Shown piece by piece: positions 11,892 to 24,800 of a stretch of DNA of 64,000 nt (positions are counted from its first letter, which is position 1; every line of letters begins with the position of its first letter). The DNA is from Nematostella vectensis (Eukaryota > Cnidaria > Anthozoa > Actiniaria > Edwardsiidae). The stretch covers positions 3,037,501 to 3,101,500 of the forward strand of contig NC_064047.1 of NCBI RefSeq assembly GCF_932526225.1, given 5' to 3'. A program made the position numbers and the translations under genes. Below the pieces are notes generated by a model that ran no database searches, was not told the DNA's origin, and worked only from the letters and a program-made list of their open reading frames with translations.

Positions 11892-12769
11892 ACGCTCGAG
11901 GATCCAGCGTACTTTGCGGGCGCTCCCAAAGGTCTCTACCGCAGAAGAAAAGTTTATAACGCTGGAAAAGTTTATAACAATTTTGAGTTCCAAAACGCTG
12001 GGAGCTGCTTTGCTGTGCGTGTGATTGGTGAAAAAAGGCCCAATCACAGCACAGCAGTGTTTACTTGTAATTCTCATGCTCGCGTCGCTGACAAATGTTT
12101 TTCCTGTTTAATGGATCAAGTTACTTTGTTTTGTACGATAAGAGAAACTCTGAAACCAGAATAATTGCTTGTGATACAGTCGTGTTTAGTGGGAAACAAT
12201 GTTTTTGTTCAATTACCGACAGGCTTCGGTAAAAGCCTGGTAGTTCAAATCTTGCCACTTCTTTTCAAATTCAAAGAAGCCCGCAAAATTGGCGACTAGT
12301 CCAAAGAACCCTGTCGTTGTGGTCGTTTGCCCGCTGAAGTCGATCGTCCAACTGCAAGCGAACAAGCTCAAAGCACTTGGAGATCAAATCTATATTAAGA
12401 CGAATTTTTCTTGAGTTTAAGTAAACTTACGATAAAAAATTGGCCTGTTGTCGAGCGTCGGGCTGCAGCATGAAAATAACGTAAACAAAGTTTTCCACAT
12501 TTTGTGTACGACAGCGTTTCTTCCCAAAAAGTTCAAACTAATAAAAAATAAGACAACGATTTAGTGTGCGCTGACCGAAAAGGAACATATTTCTGACGTT
12601 CTATTTTGGTATCTCGGAGAAAGAAAATGTATTCAATTCCGTCAGAATATTTTTGATTTCATCGGCTTTCAGTTTTGTCACGCCTCCAGAACTAGTCTCA
12701 CTAGGGAACTTTTTCAGCGGCTCTTCTGCGGTAGTGACCTAGCACACTACGCTGGACCCTCGAGCATGG
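11892..12769. mobile_element. DNA transposon remnant with terminal inverted repeats
   Basis: An 878-base element bounded by inverted ends (left gctcgaggatccagcgta; right, read inverted, gctcgagggtccagcgta). A further matched block, ctaccgcagaaga, lies inward. The 9-base direct repeat tttaataac flanks it at 11883-11891 and 12770-12778, consistent with a target-site duplication. Inside is a broken RecQ-like helicase fragment (separate entry). The family is not assigned: a 9-base duplication suggests a Mutator-like mechanism, and helicase cargo is known in some other DNA transposons. Confidence 0.65.
12201..12415 (+). pseudogene. RecQ-like/SF2 helicase fragment, frameshifted
   Basis: One frame reads FVQLPTGFGKSLVVQILPLL, which contains a Walker A motif (PTGFGKS) in the context typical of RecQ-like helicases. 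It hits a stop shortly afterwards. After a frame change the sequence continues PKNPVVVVVCPLKSIVQLQA and LKALGDQI, matching the next conserved block (motif Ia, CPLKS). A stop follows. Both halves are short, so this is a decayed remnant and not a gene. It lies inside the inverted-repeat element at 11892-12769. Confidence 0.65.
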
Positions 12770-12957
12770 TTTAATAACGCGGATTCTTATAGATTACTTT
12801 GTCTTTGTCGGTTGAGGTTTCCGTACGCCCACCGGTGATAATGCGGCTTTAAAGGCAGTCACCGTGATTCACCCGGATCAGGCGGTCACCCTTGGGATCG
12901 TGCCAAGTGCTGCGCAGCCCCTCCCCCCCTAAAAAACCCGCGTAGAAATCATGTCAT

Positions 12958-13130
12958 GGGCGTACACACGGGGGAGGGGGTAGGGGGTAGGGGGTAGGGG
13001 GTAGGGTGCGCACCCCCCTTGCCGCAAAAAGGGGAATCATTTGTCTGAAGGGTCGAAAAAAGTTATCCTTCTTCATACCTATGTTTAGCTATGTACAGCC
13101 CCCTCCCTTAGCAATTCCTGGATACGTGTC
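12958..13130. repeat. interspersed inverted-repeat element with G-quadruplex-like tract
   Basis: The left end (gggcgtacacacgggggag) and right end (tcctggatacgtgtcatttg) resemble the ends of the element at 34641-34795. The interior starts with a tandem GGGGGTA run (about 12970-13006) that could form a G-quadruplex. No coding content is apparent. Confidence 0.5.
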
Positions 13131-16100
13131 ATTTGTTGCATGTCCATATAAGGTCAACAAACAGTATCAAAAGAATTACATTAATTTACGGCTGTTTTCA
13201 AATGATCGCAAAATTGATCAAATTCTTCTAAACATCTTAATAGATTTTGTTTTTACTCACCATTTTGCCCTGAGTGGCGAAGATTACTGTTGTTTACTTT
13301 AACGACTTTAGTCGGTGAGGCCTCGGAAATGATTGACAGATCCGGTAGGGCGAGATAAACAAACACAACAACGAGCCAAGCGCGTCGGGTCTAGAAAAAA
13401 AAACGAACCAGAAAAAAGACTATAAAAAATCAACAGAGCTGTCACGTTTTCTGGTAAAACGATTGCAAGCTATAGAGTTTGAAGTTGCGAGTTGCATAAA
13501 GGTTAAAGTTGCAGTTGCGATCTAGGTTTAGGGCTAGGAGATTTTAAAAATGCGAGTCGCATTTTATAGCTTGTAGATGCGTGTTGCAATCTAGGGTTTG
13601 GAGCCGCATCTATCGCGAGTTGCAGTTGCGATCTAACGCGCAACTTATAAGTAAATGTTGTATAAAAAGTATATAGTAAATGCTCCGTTATTTGGTAATT
13701 CGCTTATTAAACCATAGACAAATGGAATAAACATTACTTTTATCGTCTGTTTTGATAAATTGGCTCCTTGGTTGAGCTCGACCACCGTAGTCGAGGCTTA
13801 GCGAGGTGCGCCACTCATCATTTTGATGACACAGCTTAAAGAATTCCGTGCAGTGGTTCATCGTGGTAAAATTCACGAGAAAGTTACCAATACTCGTACT
13901 TGAAGCATACGAAGTGCATATATTAAAGTGGGGGGACTTCAAAGTCAGAGATTTTTTCCTTCTAAGTTTGCGCGGTCGGTGTTAGATCGACAATGTGTGC
14001 TAGATAAAAAAATAACTTTGATTAATTATTTCCAAATTTACTTAACCTTCAAAAGGTAAAATAAACAACGAATGTGCTACGAAAATTTATCTTAAAATGT
14101 GCGTACGCACAGTGACAAAAAGTAAAAATTTTGGTTTAAGCTTCATATCACCGATGAAAAGAGCAACGCATTGCTTTTAATGATAAATATTTTAACTGTT
14201 TAAAACAAGGACTTTAAGGACATTTAAGCCGTTAAAAGAGAGAAAATACGGATTAACGGTCTTATCCAATTAGTATTAATAATTGTTTATTGATGGTAGA
14301 ATAGGAAAGGCGGGATTATCTAGAATTGTCAACAGGCATGTCCATCGAGTGCTCCAGGCTAGATTTCGTTCATCTGTTGATAAAAACGACAGGGTATTCC
14401 GTTGATCTCTAAGCATCTCGCAGCAAGATTTTGGCTTTGTTCCTTAATTAAAAAAATTGCTTTGGGATCTAACATTAGTGACAAAAAAACACACATCTAC
14501 TCTAGAGTTCAACGACTAAAGAATTCGAGTAAAGTGGCATTAAAAAAGGCTGGAAAAGTTAATGGAAGGATACGAGTTATTAAAAAGTACAAAAATCGGT
14601 TTTTACCATAATAAGAGGGAGTAGTAGGAGTGTCGGCGGCGGTGGTAGCAATGGTTCTTCCAAATCGATGGTTCGTACTTCTAATGAAGACTTAACTCGG
14701 GCTTATCCCTTAGGTACTATTCGAACTGCTGTGGGTTGCTAATATGGCAAAAAGATACTGTTTCACCGGCTAAAAATGCGGTTAAACAAAAACCCACACC
14801 TATTGAATCAAGGACTTCCGTTTTAAATCCATTGAGGTTAAACCTATCGATTTTAAACCCCCGTCACGAATTTCCAAGGACAGTCTTGTTAAAATGGGCC
14901 AGTGTTGGGTCTTGAAGGCTACTCCAAGATTTTGAACATTTTGACTTAAAGCAGATATCCTTAAGCGCATAGTCTACAGACAAGTGGGGGCGACGACCGT
15001 CAAAGGAGCCGAAAGGGCCGGGCGGATTTGAGTGGAACCCACACAGCTGTATTCTATCTTTAACTGTCGCATTTTCAACCAGAAGTTGGTAACTACTGAG
15101 CGTATTTCTCAAATACTTACTGACCACTACCCGCAAAGAAGTCAAGAATTGGTCGGGAATCTACTTTCTCACCGTTAAGATGGCCTTCCAAGGACTTGAA
15201 GTGCAATGATTCGGAAGTTTCGCCCTCTTTGGTTGCGATGCTCGATGTTCTGCCTCGGAGTCGAGTGGCGAGGCTAACATGTGAAGAGTCATGCGGATTT
15301 GGTCGATAAATCCCTGTGTCGGCACCGTCTGTCCCATGAAAACGAAATAGGGATTTAGAGCGCTAATCCGTGAGGCCTCCTAACATGAGTGATTCTTGGA
15401 ATGCCTCAAGAAACTCTAAACATGGCAATCATAAATCGAAACCTCTTAACTTCCAATGAGACCCGCGAAAAATGCACAAAGCCTGCAAGTAAAATGTCTC
15501 GATTTAGAGTATTATAGAGAAATAATTAATTGGCCGTGTTATTGTCCGTTAAATGGACTGACCCTTCGAAATGCACCTAGGGGAACTCAAAAAACCCCCA
15601 CATTATAATAACAGGCAAACGATAAGCTAAAGGTTTCTCCTATCGAATCACGAGATAGGAATACTTCGTGGCGGTAACAACTAAAGCAGCCTCCCCCCAG
15701 ACTAGCTGGGAATCGCTATGAAATCAATACTGGGAAATGCTAAGCTAACGGGTTTCTCCTTTCAAATAACAAGCAGGTTAGGACTTTGTAGCGGCCCTCC
15801 CAATAATAACTGTGATTCGCTATGCTAAGTAACTAGAACAGCTACAAACAAGCTCTAGAAAATCGAGGTGGTCCGGTGTAAAAAAAAAAGGCGCTGTAAA
15901 AACAGCGAAATAGTATATGAAATTTGGTTATAGCAAGCATAATAAATAATCCCAAAATACTGAATCCGCATGTTACAAGCCCATAGTCAAGCCTTCACGT
16001 CCTTCAGACATGCTAGTTGAAACCATATGCCAGAGTTGTTTCTCTGACTTTCAAGTATTAGATTTTGCCGGACAAAAAAGGGTATTGTGCAACAATAGTT

Positions 16101-17103
16101 GTCGGCAAACATATGGGGATCTCTCAGCATGCTTACTGGGAAAAGCTGAAGCCAAAAGAACCCACCTATCGAATCAGAAGCGATCAAGCTATAGAAATTT
16201 CTAAAAATATCATTCTGAATCATCGTGCATATAACCTCTTTTTCCTGCAAATATTAAAGCGACTTACAGAAAGCGAGATACAGAAAGCGAGTAACGAAAG
16301 CGAGTTGCGCGCGGAACTTTCGGTCATTTTTACATTAGACCCTAATAACTCGGTTTCCCAATTATTGAACGGCAGCCATTCTGTCATCATAGCAAAAAAA
16401 ATTGTCAGAAATCGTTCATTTCTATCAGCTTTTTATGGAAACTGCTGTTACTATGAAGATCTTGATTTAATTTGGAAAATGAAATATTGAACTTTAAGAT
16501 GGTTATTTTATATTTTCTTTACAAAATTCACTTTGAATCTCGCATTGAATGAAAGCAAGAATTAATGAAGCTGGCCTAGAGTTACTAAAGTGTCGTGCAG
16601 TACAACCGACGTTATATTCCACAAAGCGCGAGTCTAGGCTTTTCTATTAGAACCAGCAAAGTGCACACTATCATGACGTCATGATGACGCGGTGACGTGA
16701 GCATTCACTTGACCCCATATCTAGGATAACGGCACGAGCTCTATGGCAATAGTGGACGCTGATTGGTTAAGGAGAAGTCTGATACTGATTGTGATGGATC
16801 ACCTTGTAATGTCGTAAGTCGTGCATCTTTTGATGTGCCTGAAGGTACATTTGTGGCGTTGCCGTTAGTGGCGTTGCGCGACGACCCCAAGAACGACTTC
16901 GCAGAAGACTATCAAGGGTGAAACTCGTCCTTTTCAGGGTATGTTGGTCCCACCTGTGAACTATCGTTTGATGAGACAATGATCTACATGAATGGACCAC
17001 CGGCGAAGCGAACTTGTATACCACCATGTACCTATGGCTATATGCACGTGGTCTTTTGTACAGAATATTGTATATACAGCTTTCTGTATGGATCCACTTG
17101 CAC
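13131..17103. other. gene-poor stretch with degenerate repeats
   Basis: I see no gene I can name here. At 13470-13640 there are loose copies of a gttgcgatctagg motif. At about 15620-15835 there are two diverged copies of a roughly 125-base unit (taagctaa, ggtttctcct, then gattcgctatg). Fainter relatives lie near 14720-14820 and 16095-16190. An open frame at 16113-16490 (125 codons from ATG, starting MGISQHAYWEKLKPK) overlaps one of these relatives and matches nothing I recognise. Confidence 0.4.
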
Positions 17104-17335
17104 AGTGAGCCATGCACCAACACACTGCACCACACAAGCTGTACCTAGGACCACCTTCAAAGTGCTGAGCCATACACTAGCACACTGCACCACACAAGCT
17201 GTACCTAGGACCACCTACATAGTGAGCCATGCACCAACACACTGCTCCATACAAGCTGTACCTAGGGACCCCCTGCACAATGAGCCATGCACTAACACAC
17301 AGCACCACACAAACTGTGCCAAGGGTACACCTGCT
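17104..17335. repeat. about 60-base tandem repeat, 4 copies
   Basis: Units begin gtgagccatgcaccaacaca and continue ctgcaccacacaagctgtac. Four diverged copies are present. The frame open through them encodes a repetitive His/Thr/Pro-rich peptide without family features, so I do not call it a gene. Confidence 0.75.
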
Positions 17336-17841
17336 TGTACCTCGATGGAATCACCAACTCCACCGCGGTAAAGCGGTCAACAGTGTCATTAAGAGCAATG
17401 TCGACTGGAGCTATCTGTTATTGGTAGGGGCACCCATGGTTTAGTCGAAAGGAAGGGACCAGACAAACCATATTCCACTGCTCCCCCGGATAGGGGCGAG
17501 GCAGATTTTGATCACTCTCTCCTGTTTAAAAGCCACTGATGGAGGACTGAAACGTTGGGAATCTTTCGGTTTGCATGCTTTACCTACTTCATACAAAGCC
17601 ACTATCACAGAAACCACAGTCTAGAGAAGACGGCTTAGATGCATGTCTTAAATCACTCAGATTGGCCTCCTCCTCGCTTCTTGGTGTTTCAGTCTGTAGC
17701 ACAATGCATGAAAACCCTTACGAACTTAGATGTGGCCCAACATCCACAGTAACAGTATCAGCGAAAATAAAAATGGTTGGTAATTTTTTGCACCATCAAA
17801 TATCAAAATGTAATATGTGTATTGATATAGTGCTGACAAAC

Positions 17842-17896
17842 CTAATAATTCAGCGTTTGCTGCAAAAAGGCTGCAAAATAATAAAAAAAAACTCAT
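17842..17896 (-). CDS. candidate signal-peptide start exon (possibly FGF)
   Basis: An ATG at 17896 opens MSFFLLFCSLFAANAELL, which looks like a short secretory signal with an Ala-x-Ala-type cleavage site. A GTTTGT donor follows in phase 1. Phase 1 is what the first visible exon of the - strand FGF gene (11541-11711) requires, and the strand matches. The gap would be an intron of about 6.1 kb. The sequence is AT-rich and runs of T encode Phe and Leu by chance, so this remains a weak proposal. Confidence 0.2.
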
Positions 17897-18942
17897 TACT
17901 GTTGGTAACAAGTCCTCCAAGCGGTACTTCCTCTTATTTGGTCTTGCAGCCTGCAATACGGCGTTCACCCGGTGTTTTTATAGCGAAAAACCAGCTTTGA
18001 GCGATTCGTAGCCGCCATCTTGCATTTTCAAAAAAGGGTCCAAATTGTTGTTGCTGAGAAAACATTGTCTTATAGTGCCAATAGACAATGTTTTTGTTCA
18101 ACGTCATTTTTTTCTCAGAAGCAGGTTTTAAAAGTCGCACAACGCACGCAACGCAATGTCAAGTCATTTATTTATTTAAAATGGTAGAACACCCTGCAAC
18201 GAGCTTTTTTTAACTTGCAACAAGTAATTTTGGTAAGCTCACTGGTATAAAAAGCCCAACAACTCTCCAAGAAAGATCAGAAAAGATCAACTGTTTTGTT
18301 GCTCATATTTGTGTTGAACGTGGCATTGACCTTAGAAGCCGTTCCAATAAGTGGCGATGAAATAGATCAAAGACTACCGGCAATTAGCAGACCTTCTCGA
18401 TTGTTCCCTCGATGATCTCTCGAAAAGGGGTTCCTATAGAATGAGCCCATTAACCGCCAAACGGCGTCGAGTGTTTGGGTGAGTGATTAAGTGAAGAAAT
18501 GACGTCATATGTGGGGCGATATAATAGCAACGAAAACGTGAGTAAAATAAACCTATAAAAGGAGGAGGGGAGAGATGGTCATCCGGAATTAGAGAAAAGC
18601 TCTGCGAGTGTGGCAAGGCAACATGTCACAAGAAAGGGAGAAATATCTTGAGTGTTGCCTAAGAAGGGCGGAGACAAGCGTGCAACATGTTGCTAAGGCA
18701 GTGTGCACTATGCGCTGAGTTTTAAATCACACGTTACGGCAACATCTCTATAGACAAGGAGATGGTGGTGGTGGGGAGGGGGGGGGGGAGGTTGGAACTA
18801 TGACCTGGTCATAGTTCTATTGCATGATTTAATACAAAAGGCCCGCCGATTGCATGCAAAGAAACCTCAGATGAAACTTAACGTCTGAAGATAAGTGCGG
18901 AAGCACGAAAGCATAAGGATTATCCTCATCTACCACTTGAGA

Positions 18943-19300
18943 ATAATACCCCCTGCATTACTGGGTGAATAGCCATTAATAGCCCTGCATTACTGGGTGA
19001 ATAACAATAAATACCCCGTGCACAATCGGGGGTGCGTATCCAACCAAAGCCCCATGCATCGCGCGAACCATTTGCGGGGTAAATAACTAGCCATACCCCT
19101 GCATCACTAGGTGAATAACTATGTATATCCCCTGCATCACTGAGTGAATAACTATCGACTCCTTTGCTTCACGGTGTGAATAACTATGTATACTTCTTGC
19201 ATCACAGGTTAATAATTATCAATATCTACTGCATAAACAGATAAGTAACAAGCAATACAGTATGCATTACCCGCAGTGACTAACTGACAAATAATGCGTC
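18943..19300. repeat. degenerate about 36-base tandem repeat
   Basis: Loose copies of taccccctgcattactgggtgaataac are spaced at roughly 35-40 bases. They degrade toward the right. Non-coding. Confidence 0.6.
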
Positions 19301-21886
19301 CTTTGTCTAGCTAAAACGGGCTATAAATAAAATGTGTCAGTTTGTCAAGCTATCGAACTTGAAAAAAAAAACCTTTGGTTATAATGTTAAGATCTCGGAG
19401 ACAAATAAGTTATCTTTTGTCTGTTTCTTCAGGTTGTCTTACGGATGGAAGAAGTAAGAATTGGTGGAAAAGCGTCATTATTAGGTGGTGTCATTTATCG
19501 TTTGCTCCTATCGTTAAAGTGTTCATTTTCAGTAAAACAGATTTAAATGACTTTTTTCCGTTCGTTTTTGACGTCTTGATCACGTCTTAGATATAGATAA
19601 CAAAGATGTACAATGACGCACATTAGTTAAAATTAGATAAAGGAGAGTTCATATTACATAAAAGTTGATTGCATGTATTAGTCGATTTGTTGCACTAATG
19701 GTCGATCTTCATAAAAGTTATATTTTTTTTCAGTATACAAGCTATCAACGGGTACTGTTACAAGCTCATGATACTTGCAATAAGCGCTGACACCCTAGAT
19801 CTTCCAATATATCACATCCTCTTATTATTCACGCCGAGTCATTATCACGCGATATCCCCTCCTTTGTGCGTGCAAAAACAGCAAATACCCACCTCAGGTT
19901 TTGCAGAAATCGTTCGCTATAAAGGCGGCACGAGATTTACCGGTATAAGGAGCCTCGAACTCAGGCATGCTCGTGAAAGAGGGATACAGCGCCGGTGAGG
20001 TGGTCAAAGCTGACATCATGCAAACGCAGTTTCTCCTGTTGACATCCAGCTCTGACCTTCTTAAGCCGTGAAGTGTCGGTAAGTTTTGAGCGAAGACCTC
20101 CGAGCTTGGGGTGGAAAACGCGAGGGTTAAATTAACCATCTGTGTCTTTTATTAGCTTGTCGTTGAAAAGAGACGTTAGGAATAAGTTCCTTAAAACTGA
20201 AAACGAACGACGGCAAACAAAAGAAGGTAAAATGCAAAGAACCAGACGTGAAATATACTGTCTGATACACTTCAGCCATTTTCCACCAATTCACGACGGA
20301 ACGATAACAGTGCCGTAAACCCAACTATCTTTGTCGGCTATCTTTGCTTATCTGGAGCTAAAAAGCTAATTTCATAGAAACTAGTTTAAGTGGTAATTAT
20401 TGAATAAGCAATTTTTTGGGTAACGTTATCCTTGTCGTCGCCAAGACTTTACAATAGGCTGGGGTCGAACATCGCAGAAGCGTGTGAAGTTCACACCCGA
20501 ATATGATACAGAGAAAACTTGCACACTTGTACGATAATTTAGGAAAATTTCACAGTGTGCAGCAAATTAACGTAACATCTTCCTGCTCACTTTATCCCAG
20601 TGTTAAAATAGAAAGAAGCCCATTTTTAGTGAAATTCAAGAAAACGTGTAGTAGTTCACATAAATACGAATCCAGGTTTGTTTGCTCTGCAAGTTCAAGG
20701 TATGAGTTTTCGTACAGCCTCTACCGACGGCACCTAAAAGTATTAATTTCAATCCATTTCCATCCACTCGATGCGAGACCTTCAAACTACACTATTGTAT
20801 TTATCTGAAAGATCAAAGGTCGTTAGATATTTTGGTAATGCTGCGTAATTTCAACTGTTTTTGATCTTTCCGAAGAAACACTTAAATTAGACCTAATGCT
20901 GTAGACTTTAGATTTTAAATTACGTCTGACATTTTAATATTGCAAACATTACTACCATTCACTTATAAAACACCCTAGTAACTGTTTTGCCAAAATGGAA
21001 GATTCGTATAAACTATATGTGAGAATCTGTTTTTGTTCGATCGTTTTCCATGTACCATAAAAACAGCCTGATCGGCGACTTACTAAAATTCATCCAGTCA
21101 GTTTTAAGCGTCTATTTTTGTATTTGCAGATATTTGGGTCAAAGACCTCTAAGTATAGAAGTTTCTTACAATAGAGCAACGGTATTGAATAAAATCAAGC
21201 TCATCTTGTAAAGACTAGTACGCAATCTTTTATAAATATTTTATCGCTTCGGTTTCCTTTCCACGTTCAAATGAAAACAAACAAACCAACAATCTTTTTT
21301 AAAGGTATTCAGGGGATTTTATAAAGTATTTTTGCTTTTCCTGGCATTCTTGTGGCATTCGTATTAATTTCATTCATTACTAAATTTAAGATTATCTTGC
21401 GCGCTTCCGAGGTCACCAAAGTTTCAAAAGGTAGCTAATTAGCATGCAAGAATCAATTTCCGGGTTTATACCAATATACAAAAACAAACCATACCAAGTT
21501 TTATTGCCATACAACGGGTTTTCGTAGGGTTTTGCCGGCTTTTAAATGTAACTAATATCGCACTTTCGAGCGAAAAGTGACCCCACTTTTCGAAATCGAA
21601 GGCCTTCCTCGTTGATTGAGGAATCCTGAATGTTGTAGGGCCTTGTTTTATCCTGTTTCCAGAATAATATCACTATTTTTCTTATTCCATATGTTCATCT
21701 GTATAACTCTAAATAAAATAAAAAAATAAAAAGGTGTCAAAATGGGTGTGTTATTTAATTACAGCTCGTAACTACCTTATTTATCTATATAAAGCAATAA
21801 TCTGGCTAAAAGATAATGTATACGTTCTAATACTTGTTACTTACTACAATAATCTAGCCCATCGGCCTAATTCTCCTCCGTCTTCG
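19301..21886. other. no gene recognised
   Basis: AT-rich sequence downstream of the amidase gene's last exon. I see no exon with conserved protein motifs. The 3' untranslated region of the amidase probably extends below 21886. An attaaa on the - strand near 21753 is a possible polyadenylation signal. Confidence 0.4.
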
Positions 21887-24800
21887 CTACTGCAGCATAT
21901 CACGGTAAACCTGTGGTTGCTTTTTCTCGAGAACATTTTCACACGCATGCGCAACACGTAGCATCTTGTGCTCCTGCCACCATCCGCTCATCACCTGAAG
22001 GCTGATGGGTAGGCCGTTGCCATCGTAACCAACGGGCAAGGTCATGCAAGGAACGCCTGTCAGATTGCCCAGCTGCATGAACCTGGAGAAACGACAAAGA
22101 TGAGAAGCGAAAAAACCCCCCAATCAAAATCAGACCTTATGATTTCCATTGCGGCTTTCAATATTCTGCAAAACGTGTCCGACTGCTGAACCAATCGCTA
22201 AACTCTCAATCGCTAACTCACTCTCTCTCGATAGCTCAGTGGTACGGGCTTCGCTTCTCAAGCAAGAGGACCAGGGTACGAACCCAGGTCAGCTCAACTT
22301 GGGATTTTTTCAGAGGTGTAAAAAACCTGGCTCTCTACATTGGTGACTGTGTATCCCTCGTGGCTCGGATGACTACGTTAAATGGCGGTCCCGTCTCACA
22401 AAAACCTAGCTAACCAACCTGTTATTTTGGGACGTTAAAGAACCAATGAAGAAGGCAGAGTCCATCAGAGACCGTCATTCAAACCAACGTAATTACATTT
22501 GGTGCCTTTTGATTGGATATGGCATGATTGGAAACCATTTCAGTGCTTGGCAATGAAAACTCTTTTAAGGTTTTCAGTGACGAAAGCCAGAAGACGAGGG
22601 GACGACTTAACCGTTGGAGATCGTCGGCTGAAGCTTGTTGAACATTGGAACCAACAGTAAGGTGATGGCTCGTTACTATCCTAGCCCCCTTCCCCCTCCC
22701 TCTCTCACCTCATCATCGCAGACATCTGAGGTGTGTTTGCTTCACCGTGCGAAATTGCACCGCTAGGAATCTTGGGAACTTTTATACCTAACGCTGTGAA
22801 GGTGAACATGAAAGATACAAGTGAGTTGATGCGTGTGCTAGTATAAAGGTGATCTCGCTTTACATTTAAAGTCCTTTAAACCAGATAGTTAGCTTTAAGC
22901 TTTATCGCAATGAAGCAAAAAGCTTCAAAAAAGATGTAATCCAGTATGCCATTCTGGTAAACGGCCGGTTGAGTACCTGGTGTAATTATGCAGTCGATTT
23001 TCTGTTCTTGGAAAAAGTCTTCCAGGAACTGCATCATTCGGGTTCTCTGCTTCTGAGCCTAAAGAATTAGAAGCGGGATTCAGTTGTCTCTCCAAAACAC
23101 AAGCGCGCACTTTACTCATCGCCTCGCGCAGCCAAAAAAATAACAGTTGAAGCGAGTGCGTCCGGTCGACCTTTTTGAGTTTTTGGCTTTGCGAGGCAGT
23201 GAGCAAAGTGTGCCGAGATTTAGAGCAGTTCTGTCCTGGCTTTTCAAAGAGGTTCTAGAACCGCCCCGGAATCCAAAAGAACGGCGAACGAATGCCGACG
23301 GCGGGACGGGGGACGGCCTTTCCGCTCGGCCTATTTTAGAAGCCTGGGAGCGACAAATTCTGACTACCAGGTAACTCGTCAGAGGTGATGATATAATTGG
23401 GTCATTGTTATCACCTGGTAGTAGTCAAAGGCTGTCAGCATTCGACCGAGAGAAAGTGACATCACTGTGTCTGGATTCTACAAAGAAGAGAGATATGAAA
23501 AAAAAATTCTATGGAAAAATAACAAAAACAATACGTCACGTATAAATCATAGATAAAGCAATGTAAAATCATGAATAAATTTTGTGACCAAGGGAAGATA
23601 AATCACAGTAAAGCAAAATCATGGACAACTATTCATGGCAGAAAGACCAATAGTAAATGATAGGGTATAAGAAGGAAAACCTATAAGAGGTCGCCGAAAA
23701 AGTCAGTTCTGGTAAAATCGTAAAAGGTACATCATAGCAAATTATAAATAAAAAAAAACCGATAACTGAGGTTATCGCATGCTTATTGACTAATTTTCCT
23801 GAGGCATTGTTCCATAACTAGCTCTACGGCAGGTGACTTCGTAGCGTTGCTTCTGCGCACGCTCACCATGTCGTAGTAGTGTTTCTTGTAAAATGGCTCC
23901 ATCCCTGTGGCGAATTCCGTCAGGATTGTAACGATGTGTGCGACACGCGCTTCCTTGAGAAACAGTACAACGGCATGTGACACATTAGACACATAAATAT
24001 ATTTAAAATATAAGACATTGGAACACATTAAAATCAGAAACAGAGACACTGAACACACTAGAATCTGGAGCAAACAAGAGAGTGAAACGCGTTGAATGTT
24101 GGGCATGTTAGACACAGAAACTTACTGGACAATGGAAGATATAAAACACTGGAACAAATTAGACCCAGAAACAGACACTATTCAACTCGGTTGATTTGTT
24201 TTCTTATCATAGCCAATTCCTAACGTCTTGCACGCTTTACTTACCTCTAGCTCAGGTATCTGTATGCTGACGACAGTCGCACCACGCGACTCGAGGTATC
24301 GCAGAGCTAAAAACAGAAGACACAGGTGAATGTGGTATTTGGCTAGGATGACAAAGGAGGAGACACTTTGAGCTCCCTTTGATTCTGGTTAGTATAGTCT
24401 AGTCTATAAAAGAATCCGTTAAAAGGGCGTGGTATCACACAGAAATCTATAGAAATAACAAATGAGGTAATCGAAATAAGCATGGACAAGTTCTTTGAAA
24501 AACGTACACGTGATTCACTAGTTTGCTAATACGCATGCGCACTTTTTCCAATTAGACAACATTGTATAACGGTGGAACAAGTGATCACGGATATAAGGGC
24601 TGCCCTCGCCCAGAATAGTGGTAAATAAGTTAATAATAGATTTAACAGCATTAATGTAGATCAATATGGTTCTTAGTCTCTACTATTTACTGGATGTAAT
24701 AGGTCCTCAGAGGGTGGCTTCAAATAAAGTGCTCCCTTGTGAATACTGTTAGCAACATGATAGCAACAGGCGGTCCGAACACAAACCACCGCTATGATAC

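Noticed and set aside
17104-17371. Open frame with repeated HCTTQAVPRTT-like peptide
   Set aside because: It follows a four-copy tandem DNA repeat. No start context, splice partners or homologue are visible.
22232-22300. Functional tRNA gene
   Set aside because: Box A and B are present, but the acceptor and anticodon arms do not pair and a long SINE-like body follows.
23791-23866. Longer version of an amidase exon ending near 23791
   Set aside because: A strong GTGAGC donor at 23866 with a phase 0 acceptor at 23477 gives HYYDMNPDTVMSLSLGRML, which fits the family spacing better than the longer read-through.
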